Shown here: positions 19,101 through 27,768 of the stretch, piece after piece | Layout of the letters: each line of letters starts with the position of its first letter | How positions within the stretch are numbered: position 1 is the first letter of the stretch | Assembly (NCBI RefSeq): GCF_029714285.1 | Contig: NZ_CP121662.1 | Span: 2,542,001-2,606,000 of the forward strand | Length of the DNA stretch: 64,000 nt | Source: Rhizobium sp. CB3090 | GTDB lineage: Bacteria > Pseudomonadota > Alphaproteobacteria > Rhizobiales > Rhizobiaceae | Reading direction: 5' to 3' | Notes under the pieces: generated by a model | What the model saw: the letters and a program-made list of their open reading frames with translations, nothing else | Database searches by the model: none | Told to the model about the DNA's origin: nothing | Position numbers and translations under genes: made by a program

Positions 19101-19556
19101 CTAAACCGCAGGCTCTGACGCCACCAGCATCTGTGCGGCCAGCTTTTCCGGTAACCGTCGCGGTTTTCCCTTGGCGTTGATCACGGCGATAATGACCTTG
19201 GCCGCGATCAGCAACGTCTCGCCGCGGCGGATTTCCTGGGAAAGCACCATCTTGGCGCCGCCCGCCTTCTCCGTCGCCGTGCGAATCACCAGCAGGTCGT
19301 CCATGCGTGCCGGTCCCCTGAAGTCGATCTCCATGCGGTGAACGACGAAAACCAGGCCTTCCTCATCGGCATGCAGCAGCTCGCGCTGTTCCACGCCGAG
19401 GCAGCGCAAATAGTCGGTGCGGCCGCGTTCGAGGAAGTGGAGGTAGCGCGCATGATAGACGAGGCCGGAAAAATCCGTATCCTCGTAATAGACTCGCTGC
19501 ACCAGCCGGTGGCCACCGGCTTCCAGTTCCCCGGCAATCAGAAAGGGGCTGTTCAT
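19101..19556 (-). CDS. ybgC: Tol-Pal-associated acyl-CoA thioesterase YbgC
   Basis: Hotdog-fold 4-hydroxybenzoyl-CoA-thioesterase-type enzyme that hydrolyses acyl-CoA (or acyl-ACP) and accompanies tol-pal genes. ~151 residues from MNSPFLIAGELEAGGHRL. The signature VYYEDTDFSGLVYHARYLHFLERGRTD contains the catalytic Asp in EDTDFSG. ATG 19556 fits family length; a longer in-frame start at 19613 is possible but adds an unlike N-terminus. Upstream of tolQ on the same strand, as in many Proteobacteria. Confidence 0.93.
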   Translation of the reverse strand: MNSPFLIAGELEAGGHRLVQRVYYEDTDFSGLVYHARYLHFLERGRTDYLRCLGVEQRELLHADEEGLVFVVHRMEIDFRGPARMDDLLVIRTATEKAGGAKMVLSQEIRRGETLLIAAKVIIAVINAKGKPRRLPEKLAAQMLVASEPAV

Positions 19557-19693
19557 CGTCGCCGCATCTCCAAAAAATCTGGGGACCCTCTTTGGCCGAA
19601 GTTCTGCCATCAAGCAAGCTTTGAACGATTGTCATAAATACTGACTATCCGGAATGGTGCCGGATAGCGGTCGACGCAGAAGGAAATGATCTC

Positions 19694-20914
19694 ATGAAAA
19701 TAGCGGTTATGGGCGGCGACGGTTTTATTGGTTGGCCAACCTCGCTGCATCTCTCCGACGCCGGTCATGAGATCCATATTCTCGACAATCTCTCCCGCCG
19801 CTGGATCGACACGGAACTCGGCGTGCAATCGCTGACACCCATGGATTCGATCCAGGAACGCACCCGCATCTGGCACGCCGAAACCGGCCGCCGCATCCAT
19901 TTCAACCTCATCGATCTCGCCAAGGATTATGAGCTTTTGAAGAAGTGGCTCGCCGAGCATCGCCCGGACGCGATCGTGCACTTCGCCGAGCAGCGCGCCG
20001 CGCCCTATTCGATGAAGAGCGACCGCCACAAGAACTACACGGTCAACAACAACGTCAGCGCCACCCATAATCTCCTGAATGCGCTGGTGGAGCTCAATCT
20101 CGACGCCCATCTTGTCCATCTCGGCACCATGGGCGTCTACGGCTATTCCACGGTCGGCGCTGCCATTCCGGAAGGCTACCTGCCCGTAGGCATCGAGACT
20201 GCCGATGGCCGGACGGTCAACCAGGATATTCTCTATCCGGCCAATCCGGGCTCGATCTACCATATGACCAAGTGCCTGGATCAGCTTCTCTTCCAGTTCT
20301 ACGCCAAGAACGACGGCCTCAGGATCACCGATCTGCATCAGGGCATCGTCTGGGGCACGCATACGGAACAGACGCGCCGCCACGAGCAGATCATCAACCG
20401 TTTCGATTATGACGGCGATTACGGCACGGTGCTTAACCGCTTCCTCATCCAGGCGGCGATCGGCTATCCCTTGACCGTGCACGGCACCGGCGGCCAGACC
20501 CGCGCCTTCATCCACATCCAGGATTCCGTGCGCTGCATCGAGCTGGCGCTGAAGAACCCGCCGCCGCGCAATGCCCGCGTCGAGATCTTCAACCAGATGA
20601 CGGAGACGCATCGGGTCCGCGACCTCGCCGAGATGATCGCCAAGTTGAGCGGTGCGGAAATCGTCTATCTGCCCAACCCGCGCAAGGAAGCCGCCGAAAA
20701 CGACCTGATCGTCAAGAACGACAAGTTCCTCGATCTCGGCCTGGCGCCGATCACCCTGCAAGCGGGTCTTTTGAGCGAAATCGTCGATGTCGCCAGGAAA
20801 TACGCCTATCGCGTCGATCGCTCGCGCGTCCCGGCCGTTTCCGCCTGGACCAAGGATCTCGCGGCGACGGTCAACCACGATCCTGAAGGCAAACGATTGA
20901 AATCGGTCTCATGA
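19694..20914 (+). CDS. sqdB: UDP-sulfoquinovose synthase
   Basis: Adds sulfite to UDP-glucose to make UDP-sulfoquinovose, the head-group donor of sulfolipid SQDG. 406 residues of the extended SDR fold: N-terminal MKIAVMGGDGFIGWPTSLHL with GGDGFIGW (SqdB variant of GxxGxxG), IVHFAEQRAAPYSM, HLGTMGVYG, and catalytic YHMTK (Tyr-x3-Lys) near residue 190. FGTALNR-like YGTVLNRFLIQAAIGYPLTVHG and the TRAFIHIQD motif are also family marks. It heads sqdB-sqdD-sqdC, with ATGA-type overlaps between genes. Divergent from ybgC. Confidence 0.95.
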   Translation: MKIAVMGGDGFIGWPTSLHLSDAGHEIHILDNLSRRWIDTELGVQSLTPMDSIQERTRIWHAETGRRIHFNLIDLAKDYELLKKWLAEHRPDAIVHFAEQRAAPYSMKSDRHKNYTVNNNVSATHNLLNALVELNLDAHLVHLGTMGVYGYSTVGAAIPEGYLPVGIETADGRTVNQDILYPANPGSIYHMTKCLDQLLFQFYAKNDGLRITDLHQGIVWGTHTEQTRRHEQIINRFDYDGDYGTVLNRFLIQAAIGYPLTVHGTGGQTRAFIHIQDSVRCIELALKNPPPRNARVEIFNQMTETHRVRDLAEMIAKLSGAEIVYLPNPRKEAAENDLIVKNDKFLDLGLAPITLQAGLLSEIVDVARKYAYRVDRSRVPAVSAWTKDLAATVNHDPEGKRLKSVS

Positions 20915-21777
20915 TGTTCGGAAGCGAAATGCTGCAAGGAGTGCGGCCACGCTCCAGCCCGCGGGCGCGGCAAGCCTTTGTCACGCTCGTCACCAATGCC
21001 GATTACGCCATGGGCGCAAAGGCGTTGATGCATTCGATTTCTTGCACCCATACCAGAGCGGATATGGTCGTACTGCACACGGCAGGCGTCGACGAACGCG
21101 ATCTAGCGCCGCTGGAGGGGCTCGGCTGCCGGCTGGTGGACGTGGAGCATCTGCCGCTTTCCGATGAATTCAATGAGCGGCACGCACGCGGCAATCTCCA
21201 CGCCAGTGCCCCCTTCACCAAGGGCCGCAAGCCGTCCTTCCACTCGCCGCTCGACAATTTCTGCAAGCTCAGACTCTGGCAGCTCATCGACTACGATACC
21301 TGCGTCTTCATCGATGCGGATGCGCTGGTGCTGAAGAATATCGATAAGCTCTTCGACTATCCGGAATTTTCCGCCGCACCCAATGTTTATGAAAGCCTGG
21401 CAGATTTTCACCGAATGAATTCCGGCGTCTTCGTCGCCAAGCCTTCGCTTGCGACCTTCAAGGACATGCTGAAACTGCTCGATCGTCCCGGCATTTTCTG
21501 GCGGCGCACCGACCAGACCTTTCTCGAGACATACTTTCCGGATTGGCACGGCCTGCCGGTCTTCATGAACATGCTGCAATATGTATGGTTCACCATGCCC
21601 GCGCTTTGGGACTGGAAGGGCATTTCGATCCTGCACTATCAATATGAAAAGCCTTGGGAGCAGAATCATCCGAAGGCTGATCAACTGAAGCCGCTGATCG
21701 ATTTGTGGCACCATTTCCATGCCGGTCGCGAGGTGCCCGACATAGCCGCATTCGCCAATCCGAAAGCAGCGGCATGA
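20911..21777 (+). CDS. sqdD: Sulfolipid glycosyltransferase SqdD (GT8, glycogenin-like)
   Basis: 288 residues of glycogenin/GT8 type: AFVTLVTNADYAMGAKALM, then the Mn/nucleotide-sugar DxD motif VFIDADALVLKNIDKLF (~residue 130) and NSGVFVAKPS. In the alphaproteobacterial sqdBDC operon SqdD is taken to transfer sulfoquinovose from UDP-sulfoquinovose to diacylglycerol; the assignment here rests on that conserved order. The start overlaps the sqdB stop (ATGATG), with a second ATG at 20914 possible. Its stop overlaps the sqdC start. Confidence 0.88.
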   Translation: MMFGSEMLQGVRPRSSPRARQAFVTLVTNADYAMGAKALMHSISCTHTRADMVVLHTAGVDERDLAPLEGLGCRLVDVEHLPLSDEFNERHARGNLHASAPFTKGRKPSFHSPLDNFCKLRLWQLIDYDTCVFIDADALVLKNIDKLFDYPEFSAAPNVYESLADFHRMNSGVFVAKPSLATFKDMLKLLDRPGIFWRRTDQTFLETYFPDWHGLPVFMNMLQYVWFTMPALWDWKGISILHYQYEKPWEQNHPKADQLKPLIDLWHHFHAGREVPDIAAFANPKAAA

Positions 21778-22700
21778 AAGTACTGGTCTCGGGCGGAACA
21801 GGTCTCGTCGGTCGTTATATCGTCGAGGAACTGCTTGCCGCCGGATACCGAGTTGCCGTTGGCGGCCGCAACGCGCCGGAACCCGGCTTCTTTTCGCAGC
21901 CCGTCGCCTTCGTGCCACTTCACCTCGATCCTTCAGAAGACCAAAGCAACGTCTTCGACGATGCATATTTTTTCGTGCACGCGGCCTTTGCGCATGTCCC
22001 CGGCAAATATCGCGGCGGCGAAGGCGATAATCCCGAAAGCTTTTGCCGGCTCAACCAGGATGGCAGCATAAAGCTATTCGAAACGGCGAAACGCGCCGGC
22101 ATCCGCCGTTGCATCTTTCTCTCCTCGCGCGCCGTCTATGGTGACCGGCTGGCTGGCGAGATGCTGACGGAGGACACGACCCCGACGCCGAACACACTCT
22201 ACGGCGAAGTGAAGCGTGATGCCGAGCACGCCCTCTTCTCCCTGTCCGCTCCCGGCTTTGCTGCGGCAAGCCTAAGAGCGACAGGCGTCTACGGTGATCT
22301 CCGTCCGAACAAGTGGGATGATCTTTTTGCGGATTATCTTGCGGGAAAGCCGGTTCCCTCTCGCGCCGGAACCGAGGTCCACGGCCGCGATGTCGGCCGC
22401 GCCATCCGCCTGCTGCTGGAGACCGAGACCAGCCGCATCAACGGCGAGGCGTTCAACCTCTCGGATATTCTCACCGACACGCACCAGATCCTTGCGCATT
22501 TGCAGCGGGCAACCGGCTGTCCTCACCCTCCGCCGGCTCCCGCGCCACAAGGCGTCGTCAGCATGATGGATACGTCTAAAATCCATGCGCTCGGCTGGTG
22601 CGGCGGTGGCGCGGGATTGCTGGAAGAGACGATTGCGAGATTGGCAATGCCGCTGCGGCCTACGACCTTCAACGCATCAGCGTCGTCTCATCCCAGTTAA
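21774..22700 (+). CDS. sqdC: NAD-dependent epimerase/reductase SqdC, sulfolipid operon
   Basis: 308-residue SDR protein starting MKVLVSGGTGLVGRYIVEEL with the GxxGxxG Rossmann loop, FLSSRAVYGDRL and YGEVKRDAE (Tyr-x3-Lys catalytic pair). The ATG at 21774 overlaps the sqdD stop as ATGA. SqdC is the third gene of the sulfolipid operon in Rhodobacter and rhizobia; its exact reaction is not firmly known. The final ~32 bp overlap the end of the convergent DinB-like gene. Confidence 0.85.
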   Translation: MKVLVSGGTGLVGRYIVEELLAAGYRVAVGGRNAPEPGFFSQPVAFVPLHLDPSEDQSNVFDDAYFFVHAAFAHVPGKYRGGEGDNPESFCRLNQDGSIKLFETAKRAGIRRCIFLSSRAVYGDRLAGEMLTEDTTPTPNTLYGEVKRDAEHALFSLSAPGFAAASLRATGVYGDLRPNKWDDLFADYLAGKPVPSRAGTEVHGRDVGRAIRLLLETETSRINGEAFNLSDILTDTHQILAHLQRATGCPHPPPAPAPQGVVSMMDTSKIHALGWCGGGAGLLEETIARLAMPLRPTTFNASASSHPS

Positions 22701-23232
22701 GCGCTGCCAATTCCTCACCTCGAAACCTGGCGTCGTCGGCAACGATGAATTCGTCCAACTGCGGCGGAGCAACGCTGCTGCCGGCAAGCATGGCATGCAC
22801 TTGACCGCGATGATGGGTCTGGTGCTGGAAAAGATGGCTCAGCACATCCTCCGCACGTTCCCTCTGGATACGATTGTCGCGATGCAGATCGACCACCCGC
22901 ACCAACCCCTCGGGGTTCAGGTGTTCACATAGAGCTACGAGCCGCCGATCGATTTTGCCTTGCTCAGCCGACAGTGCATCCAGCGTGTCGAACGACTCTT
23001 CGACATCGAAAGCCTTGAGACCGAGCGTGCCGCCTTCCAGCGCATCGACGTAAAACCAGTCGACGGTCAGGATGTGACTAAGCGTCGATTTGATCGACGG
23101 AAAGAAACTCACCCGCTCGGCCTCGAATTCGCCGGGCTGAAGGGCAGCACAGGCCCGATGCAATCGGATATTCGCTAACGCGTTGTTGTAAGCGAGCTTG
23201 CGAAATACGCGGATCGGATCGAAGCCGGACAT
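22669..23232 (-). CDS. DinB-family protein
   Basis: 187-residue four-helix-bundle protein of the DinB/YfiT superfamily. The metal-binding histidine pattern is visible: His in STLSHILTVDWFYVDAL (~residue 52) and the pair in FQHQTHHRGQVHAML (~136-142). Members include thiol-dependent S-transferases, but most are uncharacterised. Despite the name, no SOS box is evident upstream. Convergent with sqdC (32-bp overlap of 3' ends); 15 bp downstream of the Nudix gene, so probably co-transcribed with it. Confidence 0.82.
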   Translation of the reverse strand: MSGFDPIRVFRKLAYNNALANIRLHRACAALQPGEFEAERVSFFPSIKSTLSHILTVDWFYVDALEGGTLGLKAFDVEESFDTLDALSAEQGKIDRRLVALCEHLNPEGLVRVVDLHRDNRIQRERAEDVLSHLFQHQTHHRGQVHAMLAGSSVAPPQLDEFIVADDARFRGEELAALNWDETTLMR

Positions 23233-23247
23233 GCTGCACTCCCTCCG

Positions 23248-23757
23248 CTACGCTTTGTCGAGATCACCATCCCGCCAAACCAGATGGCGCGCGGTCTGCG
23301 GCAGGCTTTCGATCTCGTCCGCTATGAAATAGGGCGGAATATCCAGCGCAACCAGCGCCTCCCGTGTAGCCGGTACCCATTTGAATTCGAGATGATTGTC
23401 ACCATCCTTGAGGCGATGAACGATCTCCTCCGACCGGAATGGAAAACTCGGCGGAATATCCATCAGATAATAGAGCCCCAGCTCATGCCAATTGCGCCGC
23501 TCGTAGCGAAAGAAATTCTCTACCATCCAGAGCAGCCGGCCGACCACCACATCAACGCCCAGCTCTTCGATCATCTCCCGCCGTAACGTCTCCTCCGACG
23601 TCTCGCCGATTTCCGCTCGGCCGCCGGGAAAAGTCCAGAACGGTTCGTGCACAGCGCGATGAACGAGGACATGCCCCTCGCGAAAGCCGAGGCCCGCAAT
23701 GCGCATCTGATATCGCTCGTGACCGGCGTTCAACCTGATGATCCTGCGTTTCAACAT
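23248..23757 (-). CDS. Nudix hydrolase
   Basis: 169 residues. The Nudix box GRAEIGETSEETLRREMIEEL (residues ~45-65) fits GX5EX7REUXEEXGU with all catalytic Glu/Arg present, preceded by WTFPGG. It hydrolyses a nucleoside diphosphate linked to another moiety; the substrate cannot be named from sequence. The start is 5 nt after the stop of the metallophosphoesterase gene, so the two are likely in one transcript. Confidence 0.88.
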   Translation of the reverse strand: MLKRRIIRLNAGHERYQMRIAGLGFREGHVLVHRAVHEPFWTFPGGRAEIGETSEETLRREMIEELGVDVVVGRLLWMVENFFRYERRNWHELGLYYLMDIPPSFPFRSEEIVHRLKDGDNHLEFKWVPATREALVALDIPPYFIADEIESLPQTARHLVWRDGDLDKA

Positions 23758-23761
23758 CGCC

Positions 23762-24664
23762 CTATCCCAGATCGATCACAACGATTTCCGGCGGTACGCC
23801 AACACGGACCGGCGCGACCGAACAGCCCAGACCACCGGAGACGATAATATGCCGATCCTCCTCGACGATATGGCCATGTATATACCGGTCGCCATAGCGC
23901 GAGGGCAGATAGGGCGACCAGCCGAAAACCCTAACCTGCCCGCCATGCGTATGGCCGGACAACGTCAGCGACACGCGCGACGGTACGGCCGGGAAGATAT
24001 CGGGCTCGTGGGCGAGCAGGATGACAGGCGCTTCGTCATTCACCTGCGCCAGCGTGCCCTCAAGATCATCGAGCCCTTCTGTGAACTGACGCTTCCAGCG
24101 GACGCTCCGACGCAGGGCAAGCTGATCCTCAACACCCGCAAGCCAAAAGCCGTATCCATCTTTTTCCAAGCGAACTGATCGGTTGGAATAAACCGGAATT
24201 CCGGCATCGGCCAAGGCCTTGTGGCTGAATGTCGGACCATGTCCGTTTTTTTGCGCAGCCGCATCGTGCCACCAGTCATGATTGCCAACGATCGCATGTA
24301 CGCCGAGTGGTGCCTTGAGGGCTGCCAACTCGCCCGCCCATACGCGATGATCGACACGGCCGGTTACGAAATCCGTTCCCGATGTATAGTCACCCAAGAG
24401 AACGATGATATCGCCACCGAGATCGTTGGCCCGGGCGCAGATAGACGCGATGCGATCGGCCGTCATCCAAGGCCTGCACGCATGGAAATCGGCAAGCGCC
24501 ACGATCCTCAATTTCAGCCCCGGCGTCCAGCCTGGGGGAGTCAACTGGTAACGAGCTGTATTCAGACGCACCACGGGTTCGTATCCAAACGCATAGCCGC
24601 CAAGTGCCAGCAACCCGACGATGCTGCCGCCGAAAAGCTTCAGGAAACCTCGGCGGTCGATCAC
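23762..24664 (-). CDS. Tat-exported metallophosphoesterase (YkuE-like)
   Basis: 300 residues. The N-terminus [19 protein letters not shown] has a twin-arginine motif (RRGFLK) and a hydrophobic stretch, predicting Tat export or membrane anchoring. Calcineurin-type motifs follow in order: [33 protein letters not shown] and SGHTHGGQV. The start is a GTG overlapping the ruvB stop by 4 nt (GTGA), so it is translationally coupled to the ruv genes. Homologues cleave phosphodiesters or UDP-linked lipids; the actual substrate is unknown. Confidence 0.85.
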   Translation of the reverse strand: MIDRRGFLKLFGGSIVGLLALGGYAFGYEPVVRLNTARYQLTPPGWTPGLKLRIVALADFHACRPWMTADRIASICARANDLGGDIIVLLGDYTSGTDFVTGRVDHRVWAGELAALKAPLGVHAIVGNHDWWHDAAAQKNGHGPTFSHKALADAGIPVYSNRSVRLEKDGYGFWLAGVEDQLALRRSVRWKRQFTEGLDDLEGTLAQVNDEAPVILLAHEPDIFPAVPSRVSLTLSGHTHGGQVRVFGWSPYLPSRYGDRYIHGHIVEEDRHIIVSGGLGCSVAPVRVGVPPEIVVIDLG

Positions 24665-25704
24665 TCGCCTTCCTCCTGGAACAGCCTGAACTGCGCTGCT
24701 TCCAGGTCCTTCGGCGGCTGCATTCCAAGATGCCGCCAGGCGATCGCCGTCAGCACGCGGCCGCGCGGCGTGCGCTGAATGAAACCCTGCTGGATCATGT
24801 AGGGCTCGATGATATCCTCAATCGCGTCGCGCGGTTCGGAGAGGCCTGCGGCGATGGTTTCGATGCCGACGGGGCCACCGCCAAAATTCACGGCGATCAT
24901 GTTGAGATAGCGCTTGTCGAGCTGATCGAAACCGACATTGTCGACCAAGAGCCGCGTCAACGCTTCGTCAGCGATCTCGCGGGTTACAGCTTCGGCCTTC
25001 GCCACTTCGGCAAAGTCACGCACCCGGCGCAGCAGACGGCCGGCGATGCGCGGCGTGCCACGGGCGCGCCTGGCAATCTCACGCGCGCCTTCTTCAGTCA
25101 TGCCGAGCCCCATCAGCCGCGCCCCGCGCCGGACGATCAGCTCCAACTCCTCGACGGTATAGAAGCTCAGGCGTACCGGAATGCCGAAACGATCGCGCAG
25201 CGGCGTCGTCAGCAGGCCTAGTCGCGTCGTGGCGGCGACCAGCGTGAACTTGGCCAAATCGATCTTCACCGACCGCGCCGCCGGGCCTTCGCCGATGATC
25301 AAGTCAAGCTGGAAATCCTCCATCGCCGGATAGAGGATTTCTTCCACGGCCGGATTGAGGCGATGGATTTCGTCGATGAAGAGCACATCGCGCTCTTCGA
25401 GATTGGTCAGAAGTGCAGCAAGATCGCCGGCCTTGGCGATAACCGGCCCGGATGTCGAGCGGAAATTGACGCCGAGCTCCTTCGCCATGATCTGCGCCAG
25501 CGTCGTTTTACCGAGACCCGGCGGACCAACGAACAGCACGTGGTCCAACGCCTCCCCGCGTCCCTTCGCGGCCTCGATGAACACCTTGAGATTGGCGCGT
25601 GCCTCCGCCTGGCCGGTGAACTCGTCCAGCGACTGCGGCCTCAGCGTCACATCCAGGTCTTCGCCCCGCTTTTCCGGCGATATCAGGCGTGCGGCTTCGC
25701 TCAT
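24661..25704 (-). CDS. ruvB: Holliday junction branch migration helicase RuvB
   Basis: Hexameric AAA+ motor that drives branch migration with RuvA. 347 residues, starting [23 protein letters not shown]. Walker [14 protein letters not shown] (~residue 60), Walker [16 protein letters not shown], sensor 1 [18 protein letters not shown], and the C-terminal winged helix with [17 protein letters not shown]. Its ATG overlaps the upstream PIN-toxin stop (ATGA), so ruvB translation is coupled to the toxin gene. Confidence 0.98.
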   Translation of the reverse strand: MSEAARLISPEKRGEDLDVTLRPQSLDEFTGQAEARANLKVFIEAAKGRGEALDHVLFVGPPGLGKTTLAQIMAKELGVNFRSTSGPVIAKAGDLAALLTNLEERDVLFIDEIHRLNPAVEEILYPAMEDFQLDLIIGEGPAARSVKIDLAKFTLVAATTRLGLLTTPLRDRFGIPVRLSFYTVEELELIVRRGARLMGLGMTEEGAREIARRARGTPRIAGRLLRRVRDFAEVAKAEAVTREIADEALTRLLVDNVGFDQLDKRYLNMIAVNFGGGPVGIETIAAGLSEPRDAIEDIIEPYMIQQGFIQRTPRGRVLTAIAWRHLGMQPPKDLEAAQFRLFQEEGE

Positions 25705-26099
25705 GTCAGAAGTTCCATTCCGGGTATGCGTTTCGCGGCTTTTTCATCGAAGGTCATTGTCAGATTGCAGCCGGCATTGCGATTGCGCAAGGCGATGAGC
25801 GTATCGGCGAATTCGACTTCTGAAGACGCCATAATGCCCAGCACTTCTTCAACCAAAAGCTCGTCCTCCAGCAGGATATCTTCGGCTTCTAGCAAATCCG
25901 AAATACCCTCCATAATTTTCGATCGCGGCAGTTTCGTTTTTCGGCGTAAAAACCAGGCAAACTCCATCAATGTGATGCAATTGATGTAGCCTGGGCCGAT
26001 TTCAGGAAGGCGTGCAAATAGTTTCGTCACCTTCTCATTCTGCGAAGGATCATCCTGAAGGAAGAAACGGATCAGGATATTGGTGTCGACTCCGATCAT
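25701..26099 (-). CDS. vapC: PIN-domain toxin (VapC-like), module 1, between ruvA and ruvB
   Basis: 132-residue PIN ribonuclease: [17 protein letters not shown] gives the first catalytic Asp (Asp5), [11 protein letters not shown] the conserved Glu, and [17 protein letters not shown] the further acidic residues (EFAD). Such toxins cleave tRNA or rRNA until bound by their antitoxin. Start overlaps the antitoxin stop (ATGA) and its stop overlaps ruvB, so the pair is embedded in the ruv transcript. Not closely similar to the second PIN protein at 27039-27452. Confidence 0.9.
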   Translation of the reverse strand: MIGVDTNILIRFFLQDDPSQNEKVTKLFARLPEIGPGYINCITLMEFAWFLRRKTKLPRSKIMEGISDLLEAEDILLEDELLVEEVLGIMASSEVEFADTLIALRNRNAGCNLTMTFDEKAAKRIPGMELLT

Positions 26100-26356
26100 T
26101 CCTTACCCAAAACATGCTCAACAATAGCATCGCCGATGACATCATCCATCTCTTCGATCGTAATCGGAGCACGCTGCGGATCATAGAATTTTCCAGCAAG
26201 ATCGATGGCTCGCTTGTTTTTTGCTTTCATGATGATCTCGCCGTTGCGATGAACGTAACGGATCTTGTCGCCGGGCTTCAATTTCAGAATTTCCCTGACT
26301 TCCGCCGGCACTGTTGTCTGCCCCTTCGATGTCATCGTTCCATAAAACACGGTCAT
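26096..26356 (-). CDS. vapB: AbrB/MazE-type antitoxin, module 1
   Basis: 86 residues. N-terminal SpoVT/AbrB swapped-hairpin domain: MTSKGQTTVPAEVREILKLK and GDKIRYVHRNGEIIMKA. The C-terminal acidic tail (ITIEEMDDVIGDAIVEHVL) is the likely toxin-binding part. A strong AAGGAG lies 8 nt before ATG 26356, and an 8-bp palindrome overlaps that SD. Followed directly by its PIN toxin. Confidence 0.9.
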   Translation of the reverse strand: MTVFYGTMTSKGQTTVPAEVREILKLKPGDKIRYVHRNGEIIMKAKNKRAIDLAGKFYDPQRAPITIEEMDDVIGDAIVEHVLGKE

Positions 26357-26364
26357 GGGTCAAT

Positions 26365-26392
26365 CTCCTTACAATTGAAGAATAGTAAGGAG
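26365..26392. promoter_or_regulatory. Palindromic operator of VapBC module 1
   Basis: CTCCTTAC (26365-26372) and GTAAGGAG (26385-26392) are perfect inverted 8-bp arms around an AT-rich 12-nt centre, placed between the ruvA stop and vapB1. The left arm includes the complement of the vapB1 Shine-Dalgarno sequence. Typical of AbrB-antitoxin autoregulation; in RNA the same arms could also form a hairpin masking the SD. Confidence 0.65.
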
Positions 26393-26411
26393 CAATGGAA
26401 AATGCAAGGAA

Positions 26412-27026
26412 TCACCGCGCCAGCTCTTTCAATCCCAGCCGGATCAGCTTGGCGCTATCAGCTCCATCTCCGGCCGATTTCATCGCAGCCGCGACCGCGT
26501 TCGCGGCCTGGTCCCGGGAATAGCCTAGATTGGTGAGCGCAGAAACCGCATCGGCGACCGGAGCGGAAGCGACGCCCTCGCCCAATTCCTGCTTGAGGCC
26601 GATATTGATCGCCTCGCCCGCAAAAGCCGGCGCCTTGTTCTTCAGCTCGGTGACGATGCGCATTGCCACCTTCGGTCCGACGCCCGGTGCCCGCGACACG
26701 GCGCTGCGATCCTGTAGCGCGATGGCGTTGGCAAGTTCCGCCGGCGTCAGCGTCGACAAAAGCGCCAGCGCCACCTTCGCGCCAATGCCCTGCACGGTCT
26801 GCAGAAGATTGAACCACTCCCGCTCAAGCACCGTCATAAAACCGAAAAGCCGGATCTGGTCCTCGCGGACATAGGTCTCGATGAAGAGAACACAGGCTTC
26901 ACCGACGGAGCCGAGCTTCGACAGCGTGCGTGCCGAGCAATAGGCGACGTAGCACACGCCATGCACATCCACGAGCGCATAGTCCTCGCCGATCTCTTCG
27001 ATAGTGCCTTTCAACTTGCCGATCAT
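26412..27026 (-). CDS. ruvA: Holliday junction DNA helicase subunit RuvA
   Basis: Tetrameric junction-binding protein that loads RuvB. 204 residues: OB-fold [26 protein letters not shown], helix-hairpin-helix [25 protein letters not shown] and [20 protein letters not shown], acidic linker, and RuvB-binding domain III ([20 protein letters not shown]). Lies between two PIN/AbrB pairs instead of next to ruvC and ruvB. Confidence 0.97.
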   Translation of the reverse strand: MIGKLKGTIEEIGEDYALVDVHGVCYVAYCSARTLSKLGSVGEACVLFIETYVREDQIRLFGFMTVLEREWFNLLQTVQGIGAKVALALLSTLTPAELANAIALQDRSAVSRAPGVGPKVAMRIVTELKNKAPAFAGEAINIGLKQELGEGVASAPVADAVSALTNLGYSRDQAANAVAAAMKSAGDGADSAKLIRLGLKELAR

Positions 27027-27038
27027 GAATGATGTCCG

Positions 27039-27452
27039 TCAGGGATGGGTTTCGGGAGTGATGAGGTCAAGCGAAGGAAAGTAGGAACGGTAGCCCTTGG
27101 GATCTCGCGTCAGTATGGAATAACCACGCACGGCAGCATGCGCGCCGATCAAAAAATCAGGAAGAATGCGCTCTCTGCCCCCGCCCGCCTGACGATAAAC
27201 CCTGAAAGCCGCGGCCGCGGCGAATGCTGCCGACCAAGGCAGGCTTTCGCGGCGAAATTCACTTTGGGGCAACAGCTCATCAACGCGGTCCATGCTGCTG
27301 TAACGCACCGAGAATTCCGCGTAGATGATGGGATTGATAACAACCGGCCCTTGCTTGAAAGCGGAAAATACCTGCCCGCTGGACCAAGCATGCCAAGCCG
27401 AGCCAGGTATGGCCAGGTCAACCAGCACATTCGTATCGATGATCGTGACCAT
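27039..27452 (-). CDS. vapC: PIN-domain toxin (VapC-like), module 2, between ruvC and ruvA
   Basis: 137 residues. MVTIIDTNVLVDLAIPGSAW (first Asp), NPIIYAEFSVRY (Glu) and LPDFLIGAHAAVRGYSILTRDP (Asp region, then the typical LTRDPKGYRSYFP end) mark a PIN nuclease. Starts 2 nt after the antitoxin stop and ends 12 bp before ruvA. Sequence differs strongly from the module-1 toxin, so the two pairs arose independently, not by local duplication. Confidence 0.9.
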   Translation of the reverse strand: MVTIIDTNVLVDLAIPGSAWHAWSSGQVFSAFKQGPVVINPIIYAEFSVRYSSMDRVDELLPQSEFRRESLPWSAAFAAAAAFRVYRQAGGGRERILPDFLIGAHAAVRGYSILTRDPKGYRSYFPSLDLITPETHP

Positions 27453-27454
27453 GA

Positions 27455-27706
27455 CTACCGGTCACGCGTCATCGACATCAGCGCTTCGGCATCGATATCC
27501 TGATCGCCAGTCCCTTCCAAGCGTTTGAGGGTGGCCATGAACCGATCGAGCCGCTGCCGATCCTCAATGTCGCGCTTACCATACTTAGGCGCAACAACCA
27601 GCCTCCCATCCTCGATGGAAAATATGACTTCGCTGTTGAGCTCTATGCCGGCCAATTCGCGCAGGTCGCGCGGGATGGTCACCTGCCCTTTGGATGTCAC
27701 GCGCAT
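27455..27706 (-). CDS. vapB: AbrB-type antitoxin, module 2
   Basis: 83 residues from MRVTSKGQVTIPRDLRELAG, an AbrB domain with ELNSEVIFSIEDGRLVVAPK, and a polar C-terminal tail for toxin binding. ATG 27706 has GGAG 7-8 nt upstream; an in-frame upstream opening to 27748 adds a non-family N-terminus. The gap to ruvC is 62 nt and contains only a weak GTAA...TTAC inverted repeat (around 27730-27745). Confidence 0.88.
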   Translation of the reverse strand: MRVTSKGQVTIPRDLRELAGIELNSEVIFSIEDGRLVVAPKYGKRDIEDRQRLDRFMATLKRLEGTGDQDIDAEALMSMTRDR

Positions 27707-27768
27707 TCTTGCTCTCCAGATCCTTGCAGTAAGAATTATCATTACCACCAGAACAAGTCAAGAACAGA

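Noticed and set aside
18872-19180. Plus-strand 102-codon frame in the tolQ-ybgC gap
   Set aside because: No recognisable domain, overlaps the end of ybgC, codon use unlike neighbours.
22669-22700. 32-bp overlap of sqdC and the DinB-like gene as evidence of a wrong end
   Set aside because: Both C-termini are non-conserved and tail-to-tail overlaps of this size are common in dense genomes.
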